Source: Lysobacter sp. HDW10 (lineage in GTDB: Bacteria > Pseudomonadota > Gammaproteobacteria > Xanthomonadales > Xanthomonadaceae). From it: a DNA stretch of 64,000 nucleotides. The stretch lies in NCBI RefSeq assembly GCF_011300685.1, contig NZ_CP049864.1:612885-676884 (forward strand), given 5' to 3'. Below, piece after piece: positions 26,195-34,636 of the stretch; within the stretch, counting starts at the first letter, position 1, and each line of letters opens with the position of its first letter. Made by a program: the position numbers and the translations under genes. The notes beneath the pieces were generated by a model. It had not been told where the DNA came from and did no database searches. It worked only from the letters and a program-made list of their open reading frames with translations.

Positions 26195-27218
26195 GTGCGG
26201 CCTCGCGTGCAAAGGGTGCGGTGAATCCGCGTTGCAAGACAGCCTTTGCTTCATGCAGGCCGTCGCACAGAGATGTCAGTGCTTGATCACGATGCAGCAC
26301 CAGACCTAAGGCAGCTTGCAGCGCTACGGCATTGGCGACTTCGTCTCGGTACGCGGGGTGTAACTGGCCCGCAAGCATGGCTGAGGCGACATCGATGGCT
26401 TCTTCGCGCGATTCGATCCGCAATGCGTGTTGGGCCGGCATGCCCATCCCGAGTTCGCGCGGTACCAAGGTGACTTCTTCACGCACTGTGTTGTCGCGCA
26501 CTTCCACCACAAAGCTGGGCCCTTCGATGGACAGCTCGTCCATGCCGCAGCCCTCGGCGGAGAGACCGTGCACTACGAATGCACGTTCGATGCCTTGCAT
26601 CGCAAGTGCCTGCGCCATGGGCTGCATCAAGCTGCGCCGATTCACACCTAAGACTTGCAGCGCAGGCCGTGCGGGATTCAGCAGCGGTCCCAACACATTG
26701 AAGATGGTCGGGATACCCAAGCGCTTGCGAATTTCTTTTAATCGACCCAGCAAAGGGTGGTAGCTCGGTGCAAACAAGAATGCGAATTGATGTGTCTGCA
26801 GGTCGTTTGCCACGGCTTCGGGTGTGCGTTGCAAAACGTAGCCCAATCCTTCCAGCACATCGGCACTGCCGCACAAGGACGTGGCCGCCCGATTGCCATG
26901 TTTCGCCACTGGCACACCCAGATGTGCCAACAGCAGCGCGGCGAGTGTGCTCAGGTTGGCAGTACTTGCGCCGTCACCGCCGGTGCCGCAGGTATCCAAC
27001 AAGCGCAGCGATGAACGGGGAAACGGTTCGGCTACCTTGAGCAGCTCTTGCGCAAATGCAAACAGTTCGTCTGCGCGCGGCTCACGTTGCGCCATCAGCG
27101 CGAGGCAAGCGCCCACCAAGAGTGGGTCGGTGTCTTGATCGATATACATGCGCATCAATTCCGCCGCTGTGTCGGCGGAAAGCGCATGCATGGGATTGTG
27201 TGTGGTGAGTAAAGTCAT
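26187..27218 (-). CDS. trpD: Anthranilate phosphoribosyltransferase
   Basis: A 343-residue TrpD transferring phosphoribosyl from PRPP to anthranilate. The glycine-rich PRPP loop is DTCGTGGDG (about residue 77-85), with KHGNRA (about 108), TIFNVLGPLLNP (about 173-184) and the Asp-Glu metal site in GMDELS. Between VVHG and the Asp-Glu pair there is a short SAEGC insertion relative to common TrpD. The ATG at 27218 overlaps the trpG stop (ATGA). No glutaminase domain is fused. Confidence 0.93.
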   Translation of the reverse strand: MTLLTTHNPMHALSADTAAELMRMYIDQDTDPLLVGACLALMAQREPRADELFAFAQELLKVAEPFPRSSLRLLDTCGTGGDGASTANLSTLAALLLAHLGVPVAKHGNRAATSLCGSADVLEGLGYVLQRTPEAVANDLQTHQFAFLFAPSYHPLLGRLKEIRKRLGIPTIFNVLGPLLNPARPALQVLGVNRRSLMQPMAQALAMQGIERAFVVHGLSAEGCGMDELSIEGPSFVVEVRDNTVREEVTLVPRELGMGMPAQHALRIESREEAIDVASAMLAGQLHPAYRDEVANAVALQAALGLVLHRDQALTSLCDGLHEAKAVLQRGFTAPFAREAAHA

Positions 27219-27790
27219 TTGGTCAGTCCGGACATGCGGAGGAAGTTGCGAAGAAGGGCTGCGCCATCGGGCGTAAGAATGCTTTCGGGATGAAATTGCA
27301 CGCCCCAACGTGGAAGCGCGAGATGTTCGATCGCCATGATTTCTCCGGCGTCGGTGTGTGCGGTGGCGCGCCAGCACGCGGGCAGTGTGGCCGCATCGGC
27401 AATCAAGCTGTGGTATCGACCGACTTTTAAAGGCTGTGGCAGCCCTTCAAACAAGTTCACGCCGTGATGGCTGATCAAGGTGTGTTCACCGTGTAGGGGC
27501 TCCACCGCTTCAGTCACCTTGCCGCCGGTGCCAGCAACCAAGGCTTGCTGGCCGAGACACACACCGAGGATCGGAATTTGAAGATCGCTTGCCGCGACTT
27601 GCATATGCGGCGCGCACTCCGTCGGATGGCCCGGGCCTGGCGACAGCACGATGGCTTGTGGTGCGCGCGCGTGAATGTCGTTGAGCGTGATGGCGTCATA
27701 GCGCGCGACTTCGACGTCGGCACCGATCATTTGAAAGGCTTGCACCAAGTTGTAGGTGAAGCTGTCGAGTGCGTCGATGAGCAGAATCAT
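27215..27790 (-). CDS. trpG: Anthranilate synthase glutamine amidotransferase subunit
   Basis: A 191-residue class I glutaminase. The nucleophile Cys is in GVCLGQQ (about residue 78) and the His-Glu pair in FHPES (about 167-171); the SPGPG turn is at about 51-55. TrpG supplies ammonia to TrpE for anthranilate synthesis and could also serve aminodeoxychorismate synthase (PabA) if no separate pabA exists. ATGA overlaps on both sides couple it to trpE and trpD. Confidence 0.93.
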   Translation of the reverse strand: MILLIDALDSFTYNLVQAFQMIGADVEVARYDAITLNDIHARAPQAIVLSPGPGHPTECAPHMQVAASDLQIPILGVCLGQQALVAGTGGKVTEAVEPLHGEHTLISHHGVNLFEGLPQPLKVGRYHSLIADAATLPACWRATAHTDAGEIMAIEHLALPRWGVQFHPESILTPDGAALLRNFLRMSGLTK

Positions 27791-29184
27791 GCCGACACCT
27801 CTGACATCAGCCCCGCCAATGACACACCGAGCGCCTGTGCGGGCGCGGCCATCTTGTGCAAGGTTTCGAGGTATTCGGCTTCCGGGTCACTGGCTCGAAC
27901 GATGCCGGCACCCGCTTGCAGCCATGCACTTCCATTGGCGTAAATCGCTGTGCGCAGAATCAAGGCACTGTCGAGCGCGCCATCGGGCGACAGTCGAATG
28001 AGTGCACCGCCGTAAGGGCCACGTGCATTGTCTTCCATTTCACGAATGCGCTGCGCCGCGCGAATCTTCGGCGCACCACTGACAGTGCCCGCCGGGAATG
28101 CGGAAGCAAGCACGTCCAAAGCATCCAAGTCGGGTTGCAGTGTGGCCTTTACCGTTGTCGTGATGTGCAAGACGTGACTGGTGCGTTGCAAGGCCAAGGG
28201 GTTTTCAACACGCACACCGCCCGGGCGCGCAACGCGACCGAGATCATTGCGCGCGAGATCAACCAACATTTGATGTTCGGCAAGTTCTTTCTTGTCGGCA
28301 ATCAGCGCTTCAAAACGTGCGCGATCTTCCGCATCGTTTGCACCGCGCGTGACGGTGCCGGCGATCGGCAACGTTTCTGCCTCTTGCTGCGCCACACGCA
28401 CCAACATTTCGGGGGATGCACCCGCAAGTGAAACGGCATCCCACTCAAGCAAAAATCCGTAGGGACTGGGGTTCAAGCGACGCATGCGGCGGTATGCCGT
28501 AAGCGGTGAAGGCGGCGCATCGACGCGAAGTCTTTGGCTCGGCACCAATTGATAGACATCGCCGGCCTTGATGCGTTGCAGTGTGTCGCGCACGTGCTGT
28601 TTGAATTCGTTGCGCGAGATCAAAGGATGCAAGGTGGGTTGGCCCGCATCATCGCGTGGCAACACCGGCTGGTACACCGCGATTCGAATTTGCCTGATCT
28701 TTTCGCACGCGTGCGCGTGCGTGTCCGCGCGCACTTGGATCTCTGCGACTTGATGCAAATGATCAAACACCACGGCCGCATCGAAACGCTTGGCATACAC
28801 GCTGGGTAGGCCGAAGCTGTTCCGCGTGGGTAAACCAATCGTCGTTTCATTCGCCGCGAGTGCTTCGAAACCCACGTAGCCTGCAATGCCGACGCCTGTT
28901 GGCATCGGTGCGCGCGCATCGTCTGCGAGCTCTGAGTCTTGCATCAACTCACCGCGCGACGCATCCAATGGCCCGGCCAAATCGCGCAATGCCTGCACCC
29001 AGCCTGTCGCCGGCATTGCAAGTTGCACCTCACCCTCGCCTTCCAGCAAGACAAAGCTATGACGGCCGACGCGTTCGCCTTGGTCAGCACTTTCCAACAG
29101 CAAACTCGCGCCGTGCGAACGCAAGGCCAGATAGGTGCCTAGCGGTGTAATCAGGTCAGCAGGTAAGCGGTAGCGCAACAACAT
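27787..29184 (-). CDS. trpE: Anthranilate synthase component I
   Basis: A 465-residue chorismate-utilising enzyme making anthranilate with TrpG. The tryptophan feedback motif LLES is present at about residues 30-33, and the chorismate site blocks appear later: PIAGTVTRG, LVDLARNDLGRV, SGAPKIRAAQ and GPYGGA. The LLES motif supports TrpE rather than PabB. It follows a leader peptide and attenuator at 29211-29358 and opens the seven-gene run trpEGDCFBA. Confidence 0.93.
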   Translation of the reverse strand: MLLRYRLPADLITPLGTYLALRSHGASLLLESADQGERVGRHSFVLLEGEGEVQLAMPATGWVQALRDLAGPLDASRGELMQDSELADDARAPMPTGVGIAGYVGFEALAANETTIGLPTRNSFGLPSVYAKRFDAAVVFDHLHQVAEIQVRADTHAHACEKIRQIRIAVYQPVLPRDDAGQPTLHPLISRNEFKQHVRDTLQRIKAGDVYQLVPSQRLRVDAPPSPLTAYRRMRRLNPSPYGFLLEWDAVSLAGASPEMLVRVAQQEAETLPIAGTVTRGANDAEDRARFEALIADKKELAEHQMLVDLARNDLGRVARPGGVRVENPLALQRTSHVLHITTTVKATLQPDLDALDVLASAFPAGTVSGAPKIRAAQRIREMEDNARGPYGGALIRLSPDGALDSALILRTAIYANGSAWLQAGAGIVRASDPEAEYLETLHKMAAPAQALGVSLAGLMSEVSA

Positions 29185-29210
29185 GGCGATCCTTCAGTGA
29201 ATTTCAGGCA

Positions 29211-29240
29211 ATAAAAAAGCCCGGTCTTTTGGACCGGGCT
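29211..29240 (-). terminator. trp attenuator (rho-independent terminator before trpE)
   Basis: Read on the minus strand: a 9-bp stem (29232-29240 with 29218-29226) with a 5-base loop, followed directly by six U residues (29213-29218). It lies 27 bases before the trpE ATG and after the leader peptide stop, as in amino-acid attenuators. Confidence 0.88.
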
Positions 29241-29292
29241 CGGGAGGTGATGAACAAGCGGGCGCTCAGGCGCCTGCCGAAGCCCCCGAGCC
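29237..29292 (-). promoter_or_regulatory. trp antiterminator pairing
   Basis: Bases 29285-29292 (just downstream of the tandem Trp codons) are complementary over 8 bp to 29237-29244. The second arm overlaps four bases of the terminator stem, so the two structures exclude one another. A ribosome stalled at the Trp codons would leave the first arm free to form the antiterminator. Confidence 0.7.
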
Positions 29293-29358
29293 ACAACGCC
29301 ACCAACCGCGCAGTGCTGCGCGTGTATCGAGTGTCGAATGTTGCTGTTGGGTGTTCAT
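29266..29358 (-). CDS. trpL: trp operon leader peptide TrpL
   Basis: A 30-codon reading frame with ATG at 29358 and TGA at 29266-29268. Residues 19 and 20 are consecutive Trp codons (TGG TGG at 29299-29304), the hallmark of tryptophan-sensing leader peptides. It is too short for routine gene calling. It begins 8 bases after the gpsA stop and no Shine-Dalgarno sequence is visible before it, so it may be translated from a nearly leaderless transcript. The alternative, chance tandem Trp codons, is unlikely given the overlapping antiterminator and terminator directly downstream and trpE next. Confidence 0.85.
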   Translation of the reverse strand: MNTQQQHSTLDTRAALRGWWRCGSGASAGA

Positions 29359-29365
29359 GGTCAGC

Positions 29366-29395
29366 ATCAAACCGCAGAATCAGTCGGGCTGTCAA
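29366..29395 (-). promoter_or_regulatory. Putative sigma-70 promoter of the trp operon, inside gpsA
   Basis: On the minus strand a perfect TTGACA (29390-29395) is followed after 18 bases by TTTGAT (29366-29371, 4 of 6 to consensus). A start about 7 bases further falls at the leader peptide ATG. Both hexamers lie within or at the very end of the gpsA coding sequence. Confidence 0.55.
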
Positions 29396-30425
29396 GCGGC
29401 CCCTTGAACAAGGTGTGCGGATATTCGGGTTTCTGATCGCGTGACAAGAGCCGTTGCAAACCTTCGACCGGCGAGCATTCGCCATGCAACACCGCTTGAA
29501 CACCCGCAGTGATCGGCAGATCAATGCCTTCGCGATGTGCCAATCGCATCACTTCGTCGGCCGTTTGAATCGACTCCACGACTTGGCCGATCTCGCGCAC
29601 CGCGTCTTCAATCGATTTGCCGCGCCCGATGGCGAGACCCAATCTGCGGTTGCGCGACAGATCGCCGGTACAGGTGAGCACTAAATCGCCCAAGCCTGCC
29701 AAGCCCATCAGGGTTTCGGGCTTTGCACCGATCGCCGCAGACAAACGCAACATTTCATTGAGGCCGCGTGTGATGAGTCCGGCGCGTGCATTTAGACCTA
29801 AACCCATGCCGTCGGAGACACCGGTCGCCACGGCCAGGACGTTTTTCATGGCGCCACCGAGTTCGGCGCCTTTCATGTCGTCGCCGGTATAGGCGCGGAA
29901 ATCACTCCCGTGCAATATGTCTGCCACTTGTTGGGCAAAGGCTTCATCGCCGTGCACGGTGAGCGCAGTGGGCAGCCCTTCGGCCACTTCTTTGGCGAAA
30001 GAGGGACCTGTCACAACGGCCAAAGGCACATCTTCGCCTACGACGGATTCGGCAACTTCGTGCAAGAAGCGGCCACTCCCCGGCTCGAAGCCCTTGGTGG
30101 CCCAAGACACGCCCGTACCTGCCTTGCGATGGGGCGCAAGCGCACGCAAGGTTTCCGCAAATGCGTGTGAGGGCACCACAACCAATAACAAATCCGCTTC
30201 GGCGACCGTGCCCGCGAAATCCGTGCTGGCACGCAAATTCGTTGGCAAGGAGATGCCCGGTAAATAACGCGGGTTCTCGTGCCTTGAATTGATGGATTCA
30301 ATCATGTTGGCGTCCCGCCCCCAAAGGGTGACGGGATGCCCGTGCCGCGCAATGAGCGCGGCGAGTGCCGTGCCCCACGAACCGGCACCGAGGACGGTAA
30401 TGCGGGGCGCGTTTTCCGCCGTCAT
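29367..30425 (-). CDS. gpsA: Glycerol-3-phosphate dehydrogenase [NAD(P)+]
   Basis: A 352-residue soluble dehydrogenase making sn-glycerol 3-phosphate from dihydroxyacetone phosphate for phospholipids. The nucleotide loop [10 protein letters not shown] is at about residues 13-22, GPSFAKEVA near 140, KNVLAVATG with the catalytic Lys near 193, and [10 protein letters not shown] near 255. It begins 3 bases after the secB stop, continuing the rhodanese-secB-gpsA run found in related bacteria. Its 3' end appears to contain the trp promoter. Confidence 0.95.
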   Translation of the reverse strand: MTAENAPRITVLGAGSWGTALAALIARHGHPVTLWGRDANMIESINSRHENPRYLPGISLPTNLRASTDFAGTVAEADLLLVVVPSHAFAETLRALAPHRKAGTGVSWATKGFEPGSGRFLHEVAESVVGEDVPLAVVTGPSFAKEVAEGLPTALTVHGDEAFAQQVADILHGSDFRAYTGDDMKGAELGGAMKNVLAVATGVSDGMGLGLNARAGLITRGLNEMLRLSAAIGAKPETLMGLAGLGDLVLTCTGDLSRNRRLGLAIGRGKSIEDAVREIGQVVESIQTADEVMRLAHREGIDLPITAGVQAVLHGECSPVEGLQRLLSRDQKPEYPHTLFKGPLDSPTDSAV

Positions 30426-30428
30426 GGA

Positions 30429-30947
30429 TCAGGCGTTTCCTGCGGTCTCCGTGCCATCGGCCAAGGCCGGTGCACCTTCCGCACGTTGTTGCAAGCTTTG
30501 GGCGTACAGCGCGTCAAAATTGATCGGCTGCATGTAGAACGGCGGGAAGCCGCCAGCAACGATCATGTCGGAAATGGATTGACGTGCATACGGATACAAG
30601 ATGTTCGGGCAATGTGCGCCGAGCATGGCGTCGAGGCCTTGTGCATCAAAACCTTGCAAGCCGAAGATGCCGGCTTGTTGCACTTCTGCGAGGTAAGCAT
30701 TCTTACCGTTCATGGTGCAGGTGATGGTGACCGTCAACACGACTTCGTAGACGTTTTCTGCGATTTGGCCCATGCGCTGTGCAAGGTTCATTTGCAATTC
30801 CGGCTGGCCTTGTTCGGTAAACACTTGCGGCGCATTCGGCACTTCGAACGAAATGTCGCGGGTGTAGATCTTTTCGATCATGAAGGTCGCGCCGGTGGCT
30901 TCTGCCGGTGCCTCTGCGCCGTTCAAGGCGATGTTTTCGTCGGACAT
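30429..30947 (-). CDS. secB: Protein-export chaperone SecB
   Basis: A 172-residue SecB. The family core is clear: [14 protein letters not shown] at about 22-35, [18 protein letters not shown], and the [18 protein letters not shown] block at about 110-127. SecB keeps Sec-dependent preproteins unfolded and delivers them to SecA. The tail after about residue 150 is Ala/Gly-rich. It lies between a membrane rhodanese gene and gpsA on the same strand. Confidence 0.95.
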   Translation of the reverse strand: MSDENIALNGAEAPAEATGATFMIEKIYTRDISFEVPNAPQVFTEQGQPELQMNLAQRMGQIAENVYEVVLTVTITCTMNGKNAYLAEVQQAGIFGLQGFDAQGLDAMLGAHCPNILYPYARQSISDMIVAGGFPPFYMQPINFDALYAQSLQQRAEGAPALADGTETAGNA

Positions 30948-31026
30948 GGTCGTTCCTGAGTGAATTTCGGGTGAAAGATGGAATTATTGCATGCGGCGGT
31001 TTTCCGCCGTCTTTTAAGACTTGGGG

Positions 31027-31470
31027 TCAGTTCCGGCCTTTTACCAGTGGCAGGTCTGCACTTTGCCAAGCACCGATACCGCCGTCGAGCACGGACACTT
31101 GCTTGAAGCCGGCTTTGACCAGACGTTTGGCAGCACCGGATGCAGTGGTGCCGGCTTTGCACACCAGCACGATGGGCAGGGTTTTGACGCCCGAAAGCAG
31201 CTTGTTTTCAGGGTCAAACTGGTTCATCTGCACATTTTTAGAGCCGGAAATGTGCCCGGCTTGGAATTCGCTGGACGAGCGCAAGTCGACCACCAAGGCA
31301 TTCTCATGATTCATGAGACGGGTCATCGTGGCGGGGTTAATGCCTTTGAAACCCTGAAACAGACGCATGACCTCGGTATAGATCAAGGCCAAGGTGATGC
31401 CGACAAGGGCCATCGAAAGGAGCGCATTGTGCCCCGCAAACTCTATGATTTCTTGCACGTTTCTCGCCAC
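31027..31470 (-). CDS. Membrane-anchored rhodanese-like domain protein
   Basis: A 147-residue protein with one N-terminal membrane helix (about residues 15-33) and a rhodanese domain. The active-site Cys is in LVCKAGTTA (about 102), and VVDLRSSSEFQAGHI is the usual first strand-helix. Rhodanese domains carry sulfur as a persulfide; the partner is unknown. The start is GTG at 31470. In several gammaproteobacteria a glutaredoxin gene (grxC) lies between this gene and secB; here only 79 bases separate them and none is present. Confidence 0.85.
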   Translation of the reverse strand: MARNVQEIIEFAGHNALLSMALVGITLALIYTEVMRLFQGFKGINPATMTRLMNHENALVVDLRSSSEFQAGHISGSKNVQMNQFDPENKLLSGVKTLPIVLVCKAGTTASGAAKRLVKAGFKQVSVLDGGIGAWQSADLPLVKGRN

Positions 31471-31523
31471 ATGGGATCAGAGCTAGGTCAAGGATTGTCC
31501 CCTACCTGCGCCCGATTGCCAAC

Positions 31524-31943
31524 TTAGTGGCCTTCCCAGAAATTTGGCAGGCCGCTGGTGACCCACCAGGCCTTGGATTCCGCGTCGTAATGCCAGCGCT
31601 CGTTGTAGGTGACATTTCGTGCCGACATATCTTTTTTGGTAACAACCGTGATGTCGATCGTGCGCTCGAAATCTTCGGGGCCGAGCGTGTTCGAATCCAT
31701 CACGGTGTAACCCGTGACTTCCACCAACTTGTAGCGGCTGACAACAATGTCGGTCAACGCGTGCTGGGTGCGGTAGTCGGGATCGAGTTGCTTCCATGCG
31801 CCTGGAATATCGCCCCAACGGATCGCGGCAGTCCATGCATATTGCGCACGTTCCAATGCGGTCATTTGACGCTTGCCTTCGGTGGCGCAGCTCGAAAGTC
31901 CGAGAACCGCTGCCAGTATCAAGATCCACTTCAAAGATCGCAT
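31524..31943 (-). CDS. Small lipoprotein of unknown function
   Basis: A 139-residue lipoprotein with a signal peptide ending in a Leu-Ser-Ser-Cys lipobox (Cys about residue 19). The mature part has alternating strands and a Trp-rich C-terminus (WHYDAESKAWWVTSGLP). I do not recognise a named family; the layout resembles small NTF2-like or SnoaL-like envelope lipoproteins but this is only an impression. It stands between the rhodanese gene and a hotdog protein, all on the minus strand, with its own short flanks (53 and 32 bases). Confidence 0.7.
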   Translation of the reverse strand: MRSLKWILILAAVLGLSSCATEGKRQMTALERAQYAWTAAIRWGDIPGAWKQLDPDYRTQHALTDIVVSRYKLVEVTGYTVMDSNTLGPEDFERTIDITVVTKKDMSARNVTYNERWHYDAESKAWWVTSGLPNFWEGH

Positions 31944-31975
31944 GCTGCTACTCCGTCGCTGTTCGCGCTTTGATC

Positions 31976-32446
31976 TTACTTGATGATGGCGGCGTAAACG
32001 GCAGACATCACAGCACCCGTGATGCCATCGGCGCCTTCGATCTTGGCTTCGGTCCGCACGCGCACTTTGCCGCGGCGGTGCATTTGCAGGGCCAAACTTT
32101 CAAACGAATTGGCCGCGAGCCACACCGTTGCAATCATGTCTGTTGTGACGATGCGGCTGAAATGCGAAGAAGATTCGGTGACGAACACATCGGGGTGACA
32201 GGTGTCATCCATCAGGTTTTGACTCACCAAAAGCCAACCACCGATGGTCATCAATGAGGCCATCGAGCCACCGAAGGCGGTGCCTTTGTCATTGAGATTG
32301 GGTGCCAACGGTGCCGCAATGCGCATGCGTCGGCCATCGTAATCCAGCACCCGTGCCTGCATATGTTGCAGCGGCAACATCGCGTTGAATTCCGCCAGAA
32401 GTTTCGGGTGTATTTCCACAGTCACGCTATGCTCTCTTTTTGCCAT
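31976..32446 (-). CDS. YiiD/PaaI-like hotdog-fold thioesterase domain protein
   Basis: A 156-residue protein with the hotdog pattern of the YiiD C-terminal domain family: a long helix preceded by NLNDKGTAFGGSMASL (about residues 49-64), where the Asn-Gly-Gly segment lies in the active-site turn, followed by strands ending in EAKIEGADG. Such domains hydrolyse acyl-CoA or acyl-ACP thioesters; the substrate is unknown. The start ATG at 32446 is only 15 bases from the divergent hemD start, so the two promoters must overlap the opposite coding regions. Confidence 0.8.
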   Translation of the reverse strand: MAKREHSVTVEIHPKLLAEFNAMLPLQHMQARVLDYDGRRMRIAAPLAPNLNDKGTAFGGSMASLMTIGGWLLVSQNLMDDTCHPDVFVTESSSHFSRIVTTDMIATVWLAANSFESLALQMHRRGKVRVRTEAKIEGADGITGAVMSAVYAAIIK

Positions 32447-32461
32447 TACCAAGCACGGAAA

Positions 32462-33253
32462 ATGAATTCACCGGCCCGCTGGCACTTACTTTCTACGCGC
32501 CCTTTGTCCTTGAGTGCGCCACTTTCAAATGCAGTGGCTCAGGCCGGTGGTCAATTGATGCCACTCGACGCTTTGGACATCGAAACGCGCTTGGGGGACG
32601 ACACTTTAACCCGTTTACTTTACGCGTTGCGCAAGCCGCTCGTCTTGTTTACAAGCCCTACGGCAGTGAATGTTGCTGCAGAAGTGCTGGACCTTGCGGG
32701 CGCATTGAATCGAAAGACGGTGATCGCAACAGGTGCCGGCACGCAGAAAACTTTGGTCAATCGCGGCGTTCGGCAAACGCGTGCGCCAGACCGCATGGAT
32801 AGCGAAGGCCTGTTGGCGATGCCCGAGCTCACCGAAGTCGACGGCCAGGAGATTGGTTTGGTGACAGGTGTAGGCGGGCGCGGTGTGTTGCAGCCCACCT
32901 TGGAAGCGCGTGGCGCAGTGGTGACGCGCGCAGATATCTATGCGCGTGTGCCGCGTGAAATCACCGCATCGGAATGGCGTGCGGTGTGTGCAGCGGTGGG
33001 ACCACGTGTGTTGGCATTGACCAGCGCGGAGGCGTTTGAAAACGTGTTGCGCTGGGTCCCGCAGGACGCACGGTTTGAAGACTGGCTTATTGTGGCGGCG
33101 AGTGAGCGCTTGGCGAAAATGGCTTCGAACATCGAAGCAAGCCAACTGCCCCGATATCCGGAGACCGCCGCCTTTTCAAATCGCGTTGTGCTCGCGCACT
33201 CGCCCATGCCTGAAGATTTGGTGGCGGCAGCGCTGACTGCGCTGCGCGCCTGA
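32462..33253 (+). CDS. hemD: Uroporphyrinogen-III synthase
   Basis: A 263-residue HemD-type protein, which cyclises hydroxymethylbilane to uroporphyrinogen III in heme synthesis. The family is poorly conserved, but the two-domain pattern is present: LLSTRP at the start, VLFTSPTAVNVA at about 61-72, ATGAGTQKTLVNRG at about 87-100, YARVPRE at about 158, and ALTSAEAFENVL at about 182-193. It is not next to hemC here. It ends 7 bases before the convergent thiolase gene. Confidence 0.85.
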   Translation: MNSPARWHLLSTRPLSLSAPLSNAVAQAGGQLMPLDALDIETRLGDDTLTRLLYALRKPLVLFTSPTAVNVAAEVLDLAGALNRKTVIATGAGTQKTLVNRGVRQTRAPDRMDSEGLLAMPELTEVDGQEIGLVTGVGGRGVLQPTLEARGAVVTRADIYARVPREITASEWRAVCAAVGPRVLALTSAEAFENVLRWVPQDARFEDWLIVAASERLAKMASNIEASQLPRYPETAAFSNRVVLAHSPMPEDLVAAALTALRA

Positions 33254-33260
33254 TACGGCA

Positions 33261-34538
33261 TTAGCGTTCCAAAATCGCAACCACACCCATACCACCCGCC
33301 GTACAAATGCTGACCAAGCAACGGCCACTGCCACGCTGCGCCAGCTCTTTTGCCGCCGTTGCAATGATGCGTGCGCCGGTTGCAGCAAACGGGTGGCCTG
33401 TCGCCAGGGACGAGCCGTTGGGATTCATTTTTGCGGGATCGATGGCGCCGAGTGCAGCGGGTAAGCCAAGACGTGTTTTGCAATAGGTTTCGTCTTCCCA
33501 TGCCTTCAAGGTGCACAACACTTGCGCGGCGAAGGCTTCATGAATTTCGTAGAAGTCGAAGTCTTGCAAGGTCAAGCCGTTACGCGCCAGCATTTCCGGC
33601 ACTGCAATCGTCGGCGCCATGAGCAGACCTTCGCCACCAACAAAATCAACGGCTGCCGATTGCGCGTCGCGCAAATAGCACAGAGGTTCAATGTTGTGCG
33701 CGCGCGCCCATTCTTCGCTGGCTAGCAAACAGGCGGAAGCGCCATCGGTGAGGGGGGTGGAGTTTCCTGCAGTCAGTGTGCCTTTGCCTGAGGTCTTGTC
33801 GAACGCCGGCTTCAAGGTTGCGAGTTTTTCAATGCTGGAATCCGGGCGCAGAATGTTGTCGCGTTTGACACCGCGGAACGGCACAACGAGGTCATCAAAG
33901 AAGCCCCGCTCGTAGGCGGCTGCGAGCTTTTTGTGCGAGCTGACGGCGAGTGCATCTTGCGCTTCGCGTGTGATGCCCCATTGGCGCGCCATCTCTTCGC
34001 AATGTTGGCCCATGGATTTTCCGGTACGCGGCTCTGCAACGCCCGGGAACGAGGGCTTCAACGCACTCAAGCGAAACTTGGTGAAGGTCTTGAGCTTGTC
34101 CATCGTGGTCTTTGCAGCATTTGCGTTCAACAAAATGCGGCGAAGTTTGTCGCTGTACACAATCGGCACATCAGAGGTGGTGTCGGAACCCCCACCGATG
34201 CCCGCTTCGATTTGGCCTGTGGCGATTTTGTTGCCGATGGCGACGAGCGCATCGAGTGACGTACCGCATGCGCGTTGCAAAGTGATTGCCGGTGTCAGCG
34301 GCGACAAGCCCGAAGACAACACGGCTTCACGCGCGAGATTCCAATCCGACGAATGTTTGATCACGGCACCCATGATCACTTCGCCCAAGACTTCACCTTG
34401 CAGATCGAATTTTTCAACCGTGGCACCCAAGGCACGAATCGACAATCCCAAATTGCCCACATCGGCATAGGCCGTGTTCTGACGACAAAACGGAATTCGG
34501 CTACCGCCGAGAACGGCGACGGGTCGCAAGCTTTTCAT
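33261..34538 (-). CDS. Acetyl-CoA C-acyltransferase (thiolase), FadI-like
   Basis: A 425-residue thiolase. The nucleophilic Cys is in QRACGTS (Cys about residue 91), the second active site His in GHPFAATGAR and the second Cys in CTAGGMG near the C-terminus, plus the NEAF-equivalent block IHEAFAAQ. Thiolases either cleave 3-ketoacyl-CoA in beta-oxidation or condense acetyl-CoA. Length and internal sequence resemble the FadI/long thiolase group, but no fadJ partner is adjacent. The ATG at 34538 has AAGGA ten bases upstream. It is a lone gene, convergent with hemD. Confidence 0.85.
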   Translation of the reverse strand: MKSLRPVAVLGGSRIPFCRQNTAYADVGNLGLSIRALGATVEKFDLQGEVLGEVIMGAVIKHSSDWNLAREAVLSSGLSPLTPAITLQRACGTSLDALVAIGNKIATGQIEAGIGGGSDTTSDVPIVYSDKLRRILLNANAAKTTMDKLKTFTKFRLSALKPSFPGVAEPRTGKSMGQHCEEMARQWGITREAQDALAVSSHKKLAAAYERGFFDDLVVPFRGVKRDNILRPDSSIEKLATLKPAFDKTSGKGTLTAGNSTPLTDGASACLLASEEWARAHNIEPLCYLRDAQSAAVDFVGGEGLLMAPTIAVPEMLARNGLTLQDFDFYEIHEAFAAQVLCTLKAWEDETYCKTRLGLPAALGAIDPAKMNPNGSSLATGHPFAATGARIIATAAKELAQRGSGRCLVSICTAGGMGVVAILER

Positions 34539-34636
34539 TTCAGAATCCTTGTTCCAAGTGTGCGTCAACGCGCGTGCGTGACTGTCACTTACAATTAAAG
34601 CCTATTCAGCCGGTTTTCCGAAGCGTTCAGAGCGAG

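Noticed and set aside
22840-29400. Direct repeats or mobile-element ends flanking the trp operon as proof of transfer
   Set aside because: I saw no flanking repeats, integrase, transposase or tRNA next to the operon; transfer remains only an inference from residue divergence.
29204-29524. Minus-strand frame of 106 codons across the trp leader
   Set aside because: Different frame from the leader peptide, overlaps the gpsA end and contains the terminator; the 30-codon frame with tandem Trp codons explains the region better.
30994-31009. GC hairpin between the rhodanese gene and secB as an intrinsic terminator
   Set aside because: Both flanking genes are on the minus strand, but the T run lies on the plus-strand side, so it would not terminate the relevant transcripts.
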